Below, piece by piece: positions 11,336-22,900 of a stretch of DNA of 64,000 bases (positions are counted from its first letter, which is position 1; each line of letters begins with the position of its first letter). The DNA is taken from assembly GCA_029224185.1 (NCBI GenBank), contig CM055192.1:682001-746000 (forward strand), in the 5' to 3' direction. Origin of the DNA: Karalla daura. Taxonomy: Eukaryota; Chordata; Actinopteri; Chaetodontiformes; Leiognathidae. The notes beneath the pieces were generated by a model. The model ran no database searches. It was not told the origin of the DNA and worked only from the letters and a program-made list of their open reading frames with translations. A program made the translations under genes and the position numbers.

Positions 11336-14300
11336 CTATTGCACACTGAGGAACCTCCTCTTCTTTGCTGTATGTGTATATGAATGGTGACGCCACTCCA
11401 CGTCAGCAGAACTCTCATTCTCCAAGGTGCCAAGTTTGATCATGTACACTGAGCAAAACAGACGAAAACATCTTTACACATCTCAAAAAGGAAAAGCAAA
11501 CTTCCTTACAACAGAACTAGTCAATCCCACCAATTTTTACTTTTTTTTTTTTTTTACATTTAAGCAATAAAAAGAGACTTGTTAGTACTATTAATAAATA
11601 CTTACATTTCATTTCAAACCTTGGTCCTACTTCTGTCAGCTCAATGTTCTTGTGGTCCGTTTTTTTATAGGTGTGATGTCTGAAATTAAAACAAAAATAC
11701 ACTTTTTGGTATTGCCAACGACAAACTCCAAATGGTACTTCCATTTATAGAATTTCGAGTCTGACCTGAAGGCAATGTAGTCCTCTTGGTTGGCAAATGT
11801 GATTACACGCCTACTGTCCTCCTTTGGCACTGGAAAAAGATACTTCAGGATATTTGACACCTGTGAAAGCAGAATTAATTAATAGTAGACACAAAGAATG
11901 GGTGAAAGAGAATATCCGTGGCATGTGTCGCATACACCGTGCCATATATGCTTACCCTCTTGCCGAGTCTGGAGGTGAAGTTGTGAAAAATAAGGTGTGG
12001 GAAGGCCTCAGACATGGTGCCAATGTCTGGAACATCGTGTCTCATTACCACATTGTAAAGGGTGAAGTAAGCAGTGGGTCCGAAAGGCAAATGGCACACC
12101 ACAAGGCCATCTGTTAATGTAGACGAAAAAAATAAAAACATCAGACACCCCAAATGCAGATTTGTTGTAGTGGCTACACTGGTACTTCTACGCTTCATAG
12201 AGTTACTCTGATGACCTTCTTTCACCACTATCATTATGACGGTGGTACATTTTTGGCGATCAGAGTGGCATGGCAGTAAGGATAGGCAAGTGGTAAATTG
12301 CTTGCCTTTAAAGAAAATACTGAAATAAAACTCAACATGCAGGCACACTACATACATACTCTCCACATTAAAATAAGTGAGATTGGATACTACAACTGAG
12401 TTTGATTGGAATTATGTTTTTTTTTTCTTCCTCTCATTAAGGTACAGAGCAGATCATTCTTGTGCAATACTCTTGCAATAAGACTGAAATAAACGAAGAT
12501 ACATTACTTTAATATTGGTTTCATTTCCAGCAACCTGGTGTTCACCTGGGTACACTATTCTTACACAAAATGCACATAAAATGTGCTTGAACGCCATGGA
12601 AAGGTCTACTTGGTGACATGGTGAAGTAAATCCAGCCTACCTGGCTGTCCTCTTGTTTCATGCACAATGACAAGGTCTGTAACATTGTTGGCTTTGCAGG
12701 CTCGTACAAGTGCATGAATCTCATGGTTTCCTCTGTTCATGCGCTGGGCTCCGGGAAACATCAGCTTTACCTCCTGTCAGAAGCACCATTTCAGACTGTC
12801 AAGTTCATGATGATTTTTATCCTCATTCAATGAGCATGCGATTTCCTCCTTCCTAGTAGTATGCATTTCAAAATGTTGAAATAATGACTTTTTAGTAGGT
12901 GAACCTTACCTTGGCAAACATTTTGAGTCTTGAGCTTGGATCTCTGGAGGTGGTCACCATGACTTTAGGATCTTCAACTCCCGCCCACTTATACTCATCG
13001 TCCATGTGTGAGCTGACACCTGCACCGTCAAATCCCAGTAATTGACATTATTAAATACACTATTGATGAACCGTGATACCATGATAATAGCAAAAAATAA
13101 CGAGACTGGCCTTCTGCCCCTTCATCGTCATATTCCAGTAGTTTCTGTAACTGCAGAGCTTCTTTGCGCACCTCAGTTGGAAGAAGACAATTTTCTGCCG
13201 AGAACAAAAACCACATGTGTTACAGGATCTTTTTTTTGGTCATTTGTTACACAGAGAAGGAAGAATAAAAACCAAATATGGGCAATCATACCATCAAGGG
13301 CACCCTTCAACTTTTGTTTCTTCTCCTCGATTGTTTTCAGCCTGTCCTCCTGGGCCTTCCTGTAAAGGTACTCTCTCCTTTGTCTCACCTCTCGACGGAG
13401 CTGAAATAAACATCACATTCTACCTTCAGGATCGCAATGCAGTCTTGAAGTGGCATTCTGACCGAGGCATGCAGCTTTTGTTCAGGAGTCCTTTTTTTAA
13501 ATAGTGATGTTGAGAATACAGAATTGAAATGCAATGCATTTAAAACACAATAAACAAACAGGGGTGACTGAAGTGGAGTGTGGTCATTTATGGATTGGTA
13601 AGTCGGTGTTTCCATACACCAGGTGGGCAGGTTTGATATGGTACTTTGATCTCCCCAGTGCAGCCTGCATGACCAAGTGTCCTTGGGAAAGACACTGAAC
13701 CATCTGATGCTGTGTCATCAGGAGGGAATGTGTGGGAATTGGGGACGGGAAGACTAACCAATACGCATCAACACACAGACATGTGTGCAGCCATCAATCT
13801 ATGTAAATGGGAGGGGGTAGTATGTCCGCCCAGTGAGTCAGCTATATCTGTCCTGAATGAGAAATGCTATTGTTCAATTGAAAAAGTTGTTTTGAATTGC
13901 ACTGCCTGGTGATTATGGCATGAATCGCATCACATCGGTAGTTGCTGCTCAAGCAAGGCTCCAGACTGTCCCTAAATGGTTTCATTTTGCCCCGAAGGTT
14001 TGAGACGGAGCGAGTAAAATTTTCATCTACTCGCACATGTCCGATTAAATGAAAATCGCTGGCAAAGAGAGAAGATCAGCAAGAGAGGCTTATTAATGAA
14101 CATTTCCAGCTTTCACCAACTCCAACTGTACTGTCTAGAAGCTAACTTCTTTCATTGGGTTTTGTTAGATCCTGACAGCAGATGCTGCTAAAACACACCA
14201 TCGTCCCTGGTACAGCAGGAATGTGGTTTCAGTCATTTTCGGCGCTTTTTGTCACAGTAAATGCCAGCCTACAAAGCCTTTCCACCGGCTTTCCTGCAAC

Positions 14301-15643
14301 TGAAACCTGGCATTTACTGTCACTATGAAAGCTCCTGAAACCACGTAATCATACAGTTCCACCAGAGGAGTATAACCAGATTTCACTTCATGTGTAGAGT
14401 CTGCGTTGCTATATGTGTACTTAGCAGAGGTACCGTGTTTTCAACAAGTCATCTCCATGTCCTGTATTTGTTCTGCACATGCAGCTGATTCCAGTCAGCA
14501 CAGCTCAATGGCCAGGAAGATGAGCCAATTGGTGAATTCACCTGGTTCTGTGGCTGAGCAGAACAGATACATGGCATGGAGATGACTTATTGGAGCCACA
14601 AACCCAGCTCTGTTGGATAGACCCAAATATCAGTTGACAAGTTGACAGTGTTGTCAAGACTGTCTGATTGACAGCGGCACCCATACTTGCAATACTGTGG
14701 GTGTAGTATTTCCGTTTGAAAAAGTGAGGCGCTTGAGTGTGGCATTTGTTATAATGCGATTCACGATTTCAACGCTAGATGGGAGTAAATCCTACACAAT
14801 GTCAGTTTAAGTCAAAATTCCCAGACCTCATGTTCATAAATTTGAATAGTTTCTGGTTACTTCAGTCCTAAGAAAATGTAATGTTGTTGAGGTGAGCACA
14901 AAAAAAACAGACATTTGCAGACCTAACCACCGTTTTTACATCACTGAATACTACTATTTTTCTATAAAGCAAGGAGCGAATCGATTAGTCAAGGCAGTTA
15001 TCGACCAGTTCATTGACTACAAAAATACTTGTTGCAGCTCCAATATCAGATCATTGAGGGTGTATCGAGCCACAGGCCAGAGGTGCAAAGCCCTAGTGAT
15101 GCTGCTGGACAGACTGTGTGGGCTGGCCTCTGGCACCAGTGTTTGAATGGGTGGATGGAACACAGTCTGTCAGAGAGACTAGTCTAATCATAAGCCCTAT
15201 ATAATAACTAGGCCATTTACTGCACTGTGAGTAAGACGGGAGTTCTATTTGGTCCACACATTCAGAGCTATGACTGAACACCCAACTACTGACTGGGTTA
15301 CCAAGGAAATACAATATAGTTGTTTCACACATTTGGCTCAAGCTACAGTGATTCAGCGTGTTATTCCATAGGGCTAAGCGAGTCGCAGAGATGGCGTTTA
15401 TACTTAAAAGAGGAAGCAGGCTCAGTTTCTGACTGAAGAACGACTGAGAACGATAACGAGCTGAGTTAGCTCTCGTCACTGCCACATTGTTTACATTCAC
15501 AGAGCACATCGAATACACATTATCTAGCAACATGTCGACTGCAACGGGGACCCCGGATTCCGCTGAGTCACGTTCATTTCTTAGGAAGCTACTGCAGGAC
15601 ATAACGGCCACAATCCCGATCGGTTCAGTTTTCCACTCACCAT
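11336..15643 (-). CDS. imp4: U3 small nucleolar ribonucleoprotein IMP4, complete CDS in nine exons
   Basis: IMP4 is a Brix-domain RNA-binding protein of the Mpp10-Imp3-Imp4 subcomplex of the U3 snoRNP. It acts in the nucleolus in 18S pre-rRNA cleavage. Exons are 15643-15641, 13400-13292, 13194-13111, 13019-12910, 12773-12641, 12110-11956, 11860-11766, 11679-11606 and 11448-11336. They sum to 291 codons plus stop, the length I recall for human IMP4. Recognised segments include LRREVRQRREYLYRKAQ at the N terminus, HLPFGPTAYFTL and FPVPKEDSRRVITFANQ in the Brix domain, and VEWRHHSYTHTAKKRRFLS at the C terminus. The first coding exon contributes only the ATG, which is followed directly by the donor GTGAGT. 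The intron after 13111 uses a GC donor. Gene order and strand match a simple tandem with araf. Confidence 0.95.
13620..13915. repeat. Teleost dispersed repeat fragment in imp4 intron 1
   Basis: The segment containing gtgtccttgggaaagacac followed by tgaaccatc resembles a very common fish interspersed element whose core reads as a short 'tccttgggcaagacactgaac' phrase. The match is from memory and the copy is degenerate, so its family name and borders are uncertain. Confidence 0.45.
14224..14343. repeat. Inverted repeat (fold-back) A in imp4 intron 1
   Basis: Arms at 14224-14267 and 14307-14343 are imperfect reverse complements. TGGTTTCAG (14224-14232) pairs with CTGAAACCA (14335-14343), and ACAGTAAATGCCAG (14254-14267) pairs exactly with 14307-14320. 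The loop is about 39 bases. This looks like a fold-back or MITE-type element. Confidence 0.7.
14446..14588. repeat. Inverted repeat (fold-back) B in imp4 intron 1
   Basis: The arms 14446-14476 and 14558-14588 are reverse complements over 31 bases with three mismatches; AAGTCATCTCCATG pairs perfectly with CATGGAGATGACTT. It lies about 100 bases after fold-back A and may be part of the same non-autonomous element. Confidence 0.7.
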
Positions 15644-15720
15644 GATTTCTCTTAAGCAGCCACGGAAGGTCCGAACCAAGCAACCCACGTGGGTGCGGGG
15701 AAAAGCACATACGTATGAGA
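15460..15720 (-). promoter_or_regulatory. imp4: imp4 first exon and promoter region
   Basis: The imp4 ATG at 15643-15641 is the last codon of its exon, so the 5' UTR lies immediately to the right. The transcript-sense sequence before the ATG is GCTTAAGAGAAATC. I see no TATA box. The first intron begins at 15640 with GTGAGTGG. The promoter is inferred from position only. Confidence 0.4.
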
Positions 15721-15957
15721 GTGTCCATCATTGGCTAAAACAAGGGCCAATGAGAGCACGCGATACTAAATCACTAGCTTTGCAAAATAAAAGCCCGAGC
15801 CCAAAATCCACGCACAGTATCAGCAAATATTCGCATAATTATATATCAGCACAATTCCCAGCTTACATGGAAGTACTTATTTGTGATTTGTTATTTTCTT
15901 TAATGAATGGGCACAAGTCACCAAAATTAATTGTATATATATATGTATATATATGTA

Positions 15958-15988
<31 letters not shown>

Positions 15989-15993
15989 TTATG

Positions 15994-16037
<44 letters not shown>

Positions 16038-16058
16038 AATAATATATATATATATATT

Positions 16059-16137
<79 letters not shown>

Positions 16138-16553
16138 CTGTATATATTTAGTAGGCTTTTCAGCTGTAAATTGAGTTTCAAGACATACTTTTATTAAAAA
16201 CCTAAAAGTCGATTTTCATTGTACAAGATTGTTTTCATTCTTTGGCATAGTTTAGTCAAAAGAGTTTAAAAGTTTCCAAATAGTTTAAGAGTTACAAAGT
16301 CTACTAGATCATACATTACTGATACAGCGTTTTACATCCTTTCTGCTTCTGCTTTTCTATTTTGCACTGGTCAGGCGGAACTTGGCTGGAAATATATGAG
16401 GGTTTATATCACTAAAATAAAGTTGAGAACCATCGCTTTAAAGGACGGTATATGTGTGGGTAGACCATTTCCTGCAGCTCTCTGGTCTAAACCTGCAACA
16501 TCTCTTCCTGTTCATTATATCTGACTATAGCAAAGACTTTCAGACCTTGTGTC
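15721..16553. other. Spacer between imp4 and the TREM-like gene with a compound TA/TG microsatellite
   Basis: The two genes are divergently arranged here. The middle of the spacer (15932-16136) is a compound repeat of (TA)n with (TG)n at its right end. About 400 bases of ordinary AT-rich sequence follow before the receptor start codon and probably contain its promoter. No gene is seen. Confidence 0.6.
15932..16136. repeat. (TA)n/(TG)n compound microsatellite
   Basis: Nearly pure alternating TA with short interruptions such as tgtata and ttataaat, ending in a TG run at about 16105-16134. The reading frames across it are artefacts of composition. Confidence 0.9.
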
Positions 16554-18657
16554 ATGCACCTCCTAATTTTGACACTGCTTTTGGCTGCCGGTAAGTAAAA
16601 TCTCACTATTATAAATAACTGTAATTCAGAAATGCTTACAATCAAAAATGTAATTAATTACTTAATTAATATTAAAACTGTACAGTTTTCCCAAGCTTTA
16701 TTTGTCTTGTTGATACTGATGAAGGGATGAATAGGAATTGATGCGATACATTAAAAACCTCATTAGCACACTGTAAGGCCTAATTTATCTTCTGATATGC
16801 CAGATATTCTTTAATTGTAAAAATCAATCACAACAATTATTATAAGTCATAATACAACATTTGAACTGCTACCCTTCAATTGATACAGGGAGTAATAAAC
16901 TGGAATAAAAACTGACACATGTGAAATTGTATTAGATGCTTTCAGACAGTTTACCAGCTATCTTATAGATGTTGCCTAATTTTTATAAAGCTTTGTATCA
17001 TTTCTGTGCCATGAGTTGTACTAGCTGTTGTACTGTTTTGTTTAATTTGACTTAACCACTTTTATTGCACTGTCCACTTTGCTGCTGTTTCAATTGAATT
17101 ATGAGACATTTAAAGGCAGATTCATTGTCCTCTGTATCTATGTCTTCATTCTCTCTGACCTGGCTGTGTGCAGGTGCCTGTGAGACAAAGCTGTGGCAGC
17201 AACAGCTGACCTGTCCCTACGCCCCACAGCACTTGGGCATGCTAAGGGTGTGGTGCAGGCAGAGCTCGGCTGACTGCTGTACAGGCCTCACCTTTGGCCA
17301 GGGTGCTCAGGTTGTAGATGGAGGAAGACTGAAGGTGACCCAGGGACGGGATTCATTCACTGTAGCTGTGCTGCAGCCAGGTCATGATGACGTGGGGATG
17401 CACTGGTGTGGCGTCCTGGACAGAAACGGCACCATCATCAAGCTAGCTGAGGGCTACCTTCATGGCTGTGAGTAAAAAGGAGAAGTCCTTGTAGTAGGAC
17501 CCAAAAATACATTTTTAGTCTGTCATACTCAAACCCTTTTTCAAAGGGCGCAATGTCGATTAGACCTTATTAAAAAGTAATCTCTGTTTCATGGCACAAC
17601 AGTTGCAAGATCAAGAATTGTTCTCTAGAAATGACAACAGGGGCAGCTCTCTGACCTAGTGAGCAAACAACAAGTCTTAGTTGAGCTTGTATGAAAAAGA
17701 ATTTCAAACACTTTGTTTTGCCCCACACAGATTGATGTTGTGCTGATGTTAAATTGATTGAAAAATGAGGTATAGTAGGTTAAATTTTTGTAAAAAAAAA
17801 AATGCAAGTCTCAGAAGATCAGAGATCACAGTAAGGACAACAAGGACGCATAGAAAACAGGCTGAAATACATATGCAAGCACAGTCTGGTTATTATCTGT
17901 ACATGAGGTACAAAGTTATGTTAGGATACGAATAGAACAACAGAACTGGCCTTAATTTCCTGTGCATGCCAACATCTACATCTCCATTTCACTGTACTCT
18001 ACATTCAGCCTCACACCAGATTTACACATATAAAAGTTCTCGTAATTGTAAGATTATCAAGGTAACCATTTCTTATTATTTGGCCATAGAGACACATGTC
18101 ACATTCAACCTTGCTTGGCATTCATCCCTGCAGCTCCTGGTGCTTTCATCTGGAGTGTCACCCGCTGGATTCTGATGCTTTTGCTCCCGATGGTGACCAT
18201 CGTTATCAACATCTACTCCAGAAGTAAGTCACTCTGTGGCTCCATAAGCAAAGAGCATTTATATGTTACTTAAAGCATTCTGATTATACATGGCAAAAGC
18301 AAGAAGTACAAAAATTTCCAGAGAGGAAGGAAACAAAGGAATAAATATAGTACATAACTACCAGGAAAGACAGTTTTGGTTACTGGTTATTACTATCCTG
18401 CACAGGTAAAAGCCATTGTTCTCTGGGATGACAGTAACTATGAGCCAAAATAGAGGGAGGTGGAAGGGAGAGCAATTCCTGGGGAAGAACACATAAAAAG
18501 CACATATTCCGTGCTGTGGTGCAAAACGATTGCTTTTAAGTTTACCAATTTTATATTCATATATTTATTTACATATATATTATATTTTATTATTACTATA
18601 ATATATATATATATGTATATATATACATATAATCCATTTACATAAATATAATCCCTA

Positions 18658-18690
<33 letters not shown>

Positions 18691-19013
18691 GTGTGTGTGT
18701 GTGTGTACTCTCGAATATATGGACCAAACTCTCGAATATATAGATCAAACTCTCGAATATATGGACCGAACTCTTGAATATATGGATCGAACTCTTGAAT
18801 TTATGGATCAAACTCTCGAATATATGGATTACACTGCGAGCCGACCACTTTTGCGGTCTAAAATCCGCAGTTGAGCAGAAGATGGAGGCGATGCTGTGAT
18901 GACGTCACTCAAGTTTGGTCCATATTTACGGGAAGTTTGATCCATATATTTGAGAGTTTGGTCCACATATTCAAGAGTTTGGTCTATATATTCAGGGATT
19001 AATTTCCTGAATA

Positions 19014-19073
<60 letters not shown>

Positions 19074-19631
19074 TATATACAGAGAGAGAGAGAGAGAGAG
19101 AGAGAAATCTAGACTGCACATATTGAATAAAAAGGTGAGATTATGATAAAAAAAAGATAGAAAAACTACCACCGCGTCTTTGAAGACACAATTATTTTAG
19201 GGATATATTTGTAAAATCAGACTATTTTTATGTTGGAGATGCTTTGATGTGCCTGTCAGTAAACTTGAGACACCTATTAAAGACTGTGACAGGATGTGAC
19301 AGATACTTCCTGACAACACCAACAAGCAGCACTGATAAACCATCTTGTATAAGACCTGCCGAGACTTGATAAGTGATTTCAGATTGACATTGACCAGTGG
19401 GAAAGATTTGGGAAATTTGTGCGTGTATATATAAATATATAAATATAAATATAAATATAAATATAAATATAAATATAAATATAAATATAAATATAAATAT
19501 AAATATAAATATAAATATAAATATAAATATAAATATAAATATAAATATAAATATATATAAATATAAATATAAATATAAATATAAATATATATACACACAC
19601 ACACATATACATACACACATATATACATATA

Positions 19632-19662
<31 letters not shown>

Positions 19663-19964
19663 GCCCAAAAATATATAATAACAAGACTGAAAAGATATAC
19701 GTGTACAGGATGCAAGATGAACCCTCTTGTCTTTTTTTTTCAGTATCAGCAGCAAAGCACATGCATACGGTAAAACATCTTCACCTCAAAGCACTGGATG
19801 ATATGAAATTAATTGCATCCATATCATTAATATGGATTATTCAAGAACAACTGGTGTGACTGCTGTTTTTCTTTCTTTCATAGGAAGAGGATAAAGATGT
19901 CAAGGGCAGAGTTCTGGTTGATCTAGAGTTGGTGCATTCAGCACCTTCCTTTGAACTGGAATGA
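16554..19964 (+). CDS. Single Ig V-domain membrane protein, TREM-like
   Basis: Five exons join in phase: 16554-16590, 17174-17467, 18134-18223, 19744-19769 and 19884-19964, giving 175 codons plus stop. Exon 1 encodes a hydrophobic signal peptide (MHLLILTLLLAAG). Exon 2 is one V-type Ig domain with CPYAPQHLGMLRVWCRQ and GMHWCGVL, plus an adjacent CC pair that suggests an additional disulphide, as in TREM and CD300 receptors. Exon 3 is a transmembrane segment (RWILMLLLPMVTIVINIY). Exons 4-5 form a short acidic tail. CPY...WCRQ resembles TREM2. The tail has no tyrosine motif of ITIM or ITAM type, and the membrane segment lacks the central lysine of DAP12-coupled TREMs, having only an arginine at its outer edge. 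Likely a surface recognition receptor of leukocytes; family assignment is tentative and ligand unknown. Confidence 0.75.
18548..18706. repeat. AT-rich and (TA)n/(TG)n repeats in intron 3 of the TREM-like gene
   Basis: Alternating TA tracts with atgtata and atacata interruptions end in a TG run at 18691-18706, directly abutting the 21-bp minisatellite. Confidence 0.85.
18707..18996. repeat. Inverted pair of 21-bp minisatellite arrays around a CRE-like core
   Basis: Six direct copies of a 21-bp unit, consensus actctcgaatatatggacca plus one base, occupy 18707-18832. About four copies of its reverse complement (agtttggtccatatattcga type) occupy 18912-18996. The roughly 80-base spacer is of normal composition and contains TGACGTCA at 18900-18907 and a small gcgg/ccgc hairpin. 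The unit length is a multiple of three, so both strands stay open as a seven-residue repeat (LEYMDQT-like). TA repeats flank both sides. Confidence 0.9.
19017..19104. repeat. (TA)n followed by (GA)n
   Basis: An uninterrupted TA run at about 19017-19070 is followed, after tgcatatatac, by a GA run at 19081-19104. This closes the right side of the inverted minisatellite. Confidence 0.9.
19427..19664. repeat. (ATAAAT)n hexanucleotide array with CA and TA tails
   Basis: An almost perfect ATAAAT array of roughly 150 bases is followed by short CA and TA runs. Open frames across it on both strands (all N-I-N-I or F-I-F-I) are repeat artefacts. It lies in the third intron of the TREM-like gene. Confidence 0.9.
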
Positions 19965-22900
19965 AGCTAAACATGACAATGCACAGTGTGATACAGTGAT
20001 CCCGGTAAGACAGCTTCAGGTCAACAGCCGTGCTGTAGGCTGACATTAGGTAAAATGAGTCATCAGGTAAATTGAGCCATTTAGGGTTAGAACCTTCCAG
20101 CTCTTTACATTTGAGTGGCTGCAAATTATTTGGAATTGTTGCCAACTGCACTTGACAATAACACATTTATTTGATTGGTCTATGTCTGTTATGATGGGTG
20201 GGGCAATTTCATCAACATCCACTTTTCCTCCGCTGAGGAAAAGTGAGAGGTTGGTGCCCTGGAAGACAAATCCTATTGGAAAATTTTAAGGTTGGTAAAC
20301 AAGTAAAAAACAGATGTACAGCTGTAAAAAATTATGTATAATACATTTTGTGATGGCCTTCATTAGATGCTGCCTCTTTTGCTTAGCTAACTCATCTTTT
20401 TTTGTTTTTCACTCTCAAGGTGGCTCAATTTGGAGTTACACTGAGCCACCCTTAGAGTTGAGTTTTAGCAGATATTTGGATGGTTCTTCTTTTCAGAGGA
20501 CGTCAATGCATGGGTACGTTCATTTGAATATGCTTGACGCTGTCATTTGCCGTTGCAAATTTCATCTGCGTTCACGTTGGTCCAATGTGTATATGTGTTT
20601 GCCTGGTGCAGAATGGATCACGAGCTACGCACACATGCAAAACCACACACACACATGCATACATGCACACTCACTCAAACACGCAAATTGGCTAATTCAC
20701 ACAAATATTTAACATTTTCAATGATCTGACTGGACACAAATTATTTCAAACATGCACACACACACACACACACATGTTCCAAGTTGGCCAGTTCATATAG
20801 ATACTTTGTTTTAAATGTAACCGTTTATGAACTGAATGAATGAATAAATGAATGAACGAACGAATAAGTCATTTTTAATGTCGGCTGCTCGGCCCATTAT
20901 ACCTGAACGATGTTTTGCTGTGGCGTTTCGGTGGTTCATTTCAGCTCAGAAATGGTCAGAGTTGGACTGTTACATTTTATTAGATTGATTCAACACAAAA
21001 ATATTAACAATCATTAACACACGACTCAACGTCACGAATTGCTTTTCCTTAGTTTTGTGAGCGATGGCCCCCCAAAAGATGGCCCGATTTAAGCCGTCAC
21101 CCTACAGTGGAGAAAAGCCTTGCACTGGGTGACATCATTACATTATTATTACAACATTATTCTGCAAATAGACCCCAGCTACAAGTGTTTCCACCCAACA
21201 CCGTTACGTGTCTTCCCTTGGCTCTTTCAAACATTTTACTAGACATGAATATGTATCCCGGGCTATCCCTGTTAGATGCAGATATATATATATCCAACTG
21301 TCGGATGTGATTTAGAAACGCTAACATGCATACTATGTGCGCGCATGCGCTCCATTGTGAATTGGAATATTTTTGTTCACAGCACTCCCTGCTGGCAGTC
21401 AGCGTTCCTTAATGTTTCACAAAGAAAAAGAAAGAAACACAAATTAAGTGTTCTTTATGAAGAAATAGTTTTGAATTTATTTGACAAACCAAACATGGGG
21501 CAAACTCACACACAGTGTAAAGATGGAACACGTCGTCAGGTCAAAAAAGTCGATGAAGGGTTCCATTCCAAAACGTCAAGACAAATGTGTACATCAACTT
21601 GGGAGGGAACAAAAAACAAAAAACAAAAGGAAGTGTGGAACCGTTTGTCTGCTTAGCCAGGAGTGTTATCTTAAGAGAGCCGCTGCACCATGATCTGCTG
21701 CTCCATCTTTCATTTGGAAAACAGTTGCGTATAGTCGAGAACATTTTTTCCCCACATGATGTACAGTACATGTCGTTTTTGGAAAAAGGCTCTTCAAAGA
21801 TATTGAATATATTCTATACATTCTTTTCTTGTTGTAGGTCTTTTAGTCTCATGCCTTGCTTGAAACCGCTTTCGGCGTCTATCCCATCAATCGCATGACA
21901 AAGACGACAAAAAAGAGCAAACGGTATTCAGAATCAATGCTGCATAGCTTCAACTTTGGAATATCAAACAATTTCTTTTGTAAACCAGCCAACACTGTAA
22001 CCGCGTGCGTCCTAGATGGAAAGTGTATGAAATTTGTTACTCGTGAAAACGTTCGGAAAAACACAGTCATTCTCGGACACAGCCGCGTTTCGCTAACCGG
22101 AAAAACATGTCGATGGAGTCTACGGAAGATATTGCACGTCATCTCCGCCTATCGTGGGCATGCTATTTGAGGCATCGGACAAAAAGAATCGACCCGGAAG
22201 TTTACATTGGTGTCGCCACGCGCGCCCTTAAAAGCAGGGAAAGTAAAACCACGTCGGGGGGGGGGGGGGCGGCCGACACGGGAAACGGGACACGTGGGGC
22301 AAGCGGGCCTCGTCTAGAGCCAAGATCGCGCGCTCCGACCACCGAGGACAAGGTCGGCACAAGCCACACAGAAACACAACCCGCACGGTTTGCGACAAAA
22401 ACGGAAGCAATAAATAAAACGGGGACGAAACGACGAGAGGGTCTCGGAAATGTTACAGGACGAAAAAATAAACGACAAAAAACTCCTTTAAAAGAGGTCC
22501 GCCGTCTGACGACAATCAGACGAGGTCGAGAGGCGAACTCGCTTGCTGCAGCGCCGGAGGGGGGGCGGGGACGGCACGAGCCCCGCCCACCGCCCCTCCC
22601 CCCCTCCCCCGTAAAAAGCTAAAACGATCGGAATCCCAGCCCGCGGAGCCGGCGCCCTGCAGTAAGAACACTTCGGGGACGGCGACGAGGGCCGCGGCGC
22701 GTCGCACCCTCGTCGTCGCCTCCGTTAAGGCAATCCGAGAGAACAAAGGGCCTCCGGACGCACGCCCCGCCCCCGCTCCTCAAAAGGCCGAACCTCGGCC
22801 GGGTCGGGTGGGGTCGAGTCGAGTCCGGGCGGTTTCCGAAAGACAGGGCGGAGGTTCCACCTCCAGCGATCACGCCCGCCGTCGGGCGGGGCAAATGCTG

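Noticed and set aside
18689..19119. Possible secreted repeat protein with LEYMDQT repeats
   Set aside because: The repeat is 21 bp, so every frame stays open. There is no signal peptide, start context or splice link, and the array is intronic.
19197..19762. Long minus-strand and plus-strand frames of 90-175 codons
   Set aside because: They are translations of the ATAAAT and TA/CA repeats (runs of alternating I/Y, F/I or N/I).
22107..22622. 171-codon plus-strand open frame
   Set aside because: It runs through a CpG-rich block and a G homopolymer, has no recognisable domain and no support from splice context. It is read as a compositional frame.
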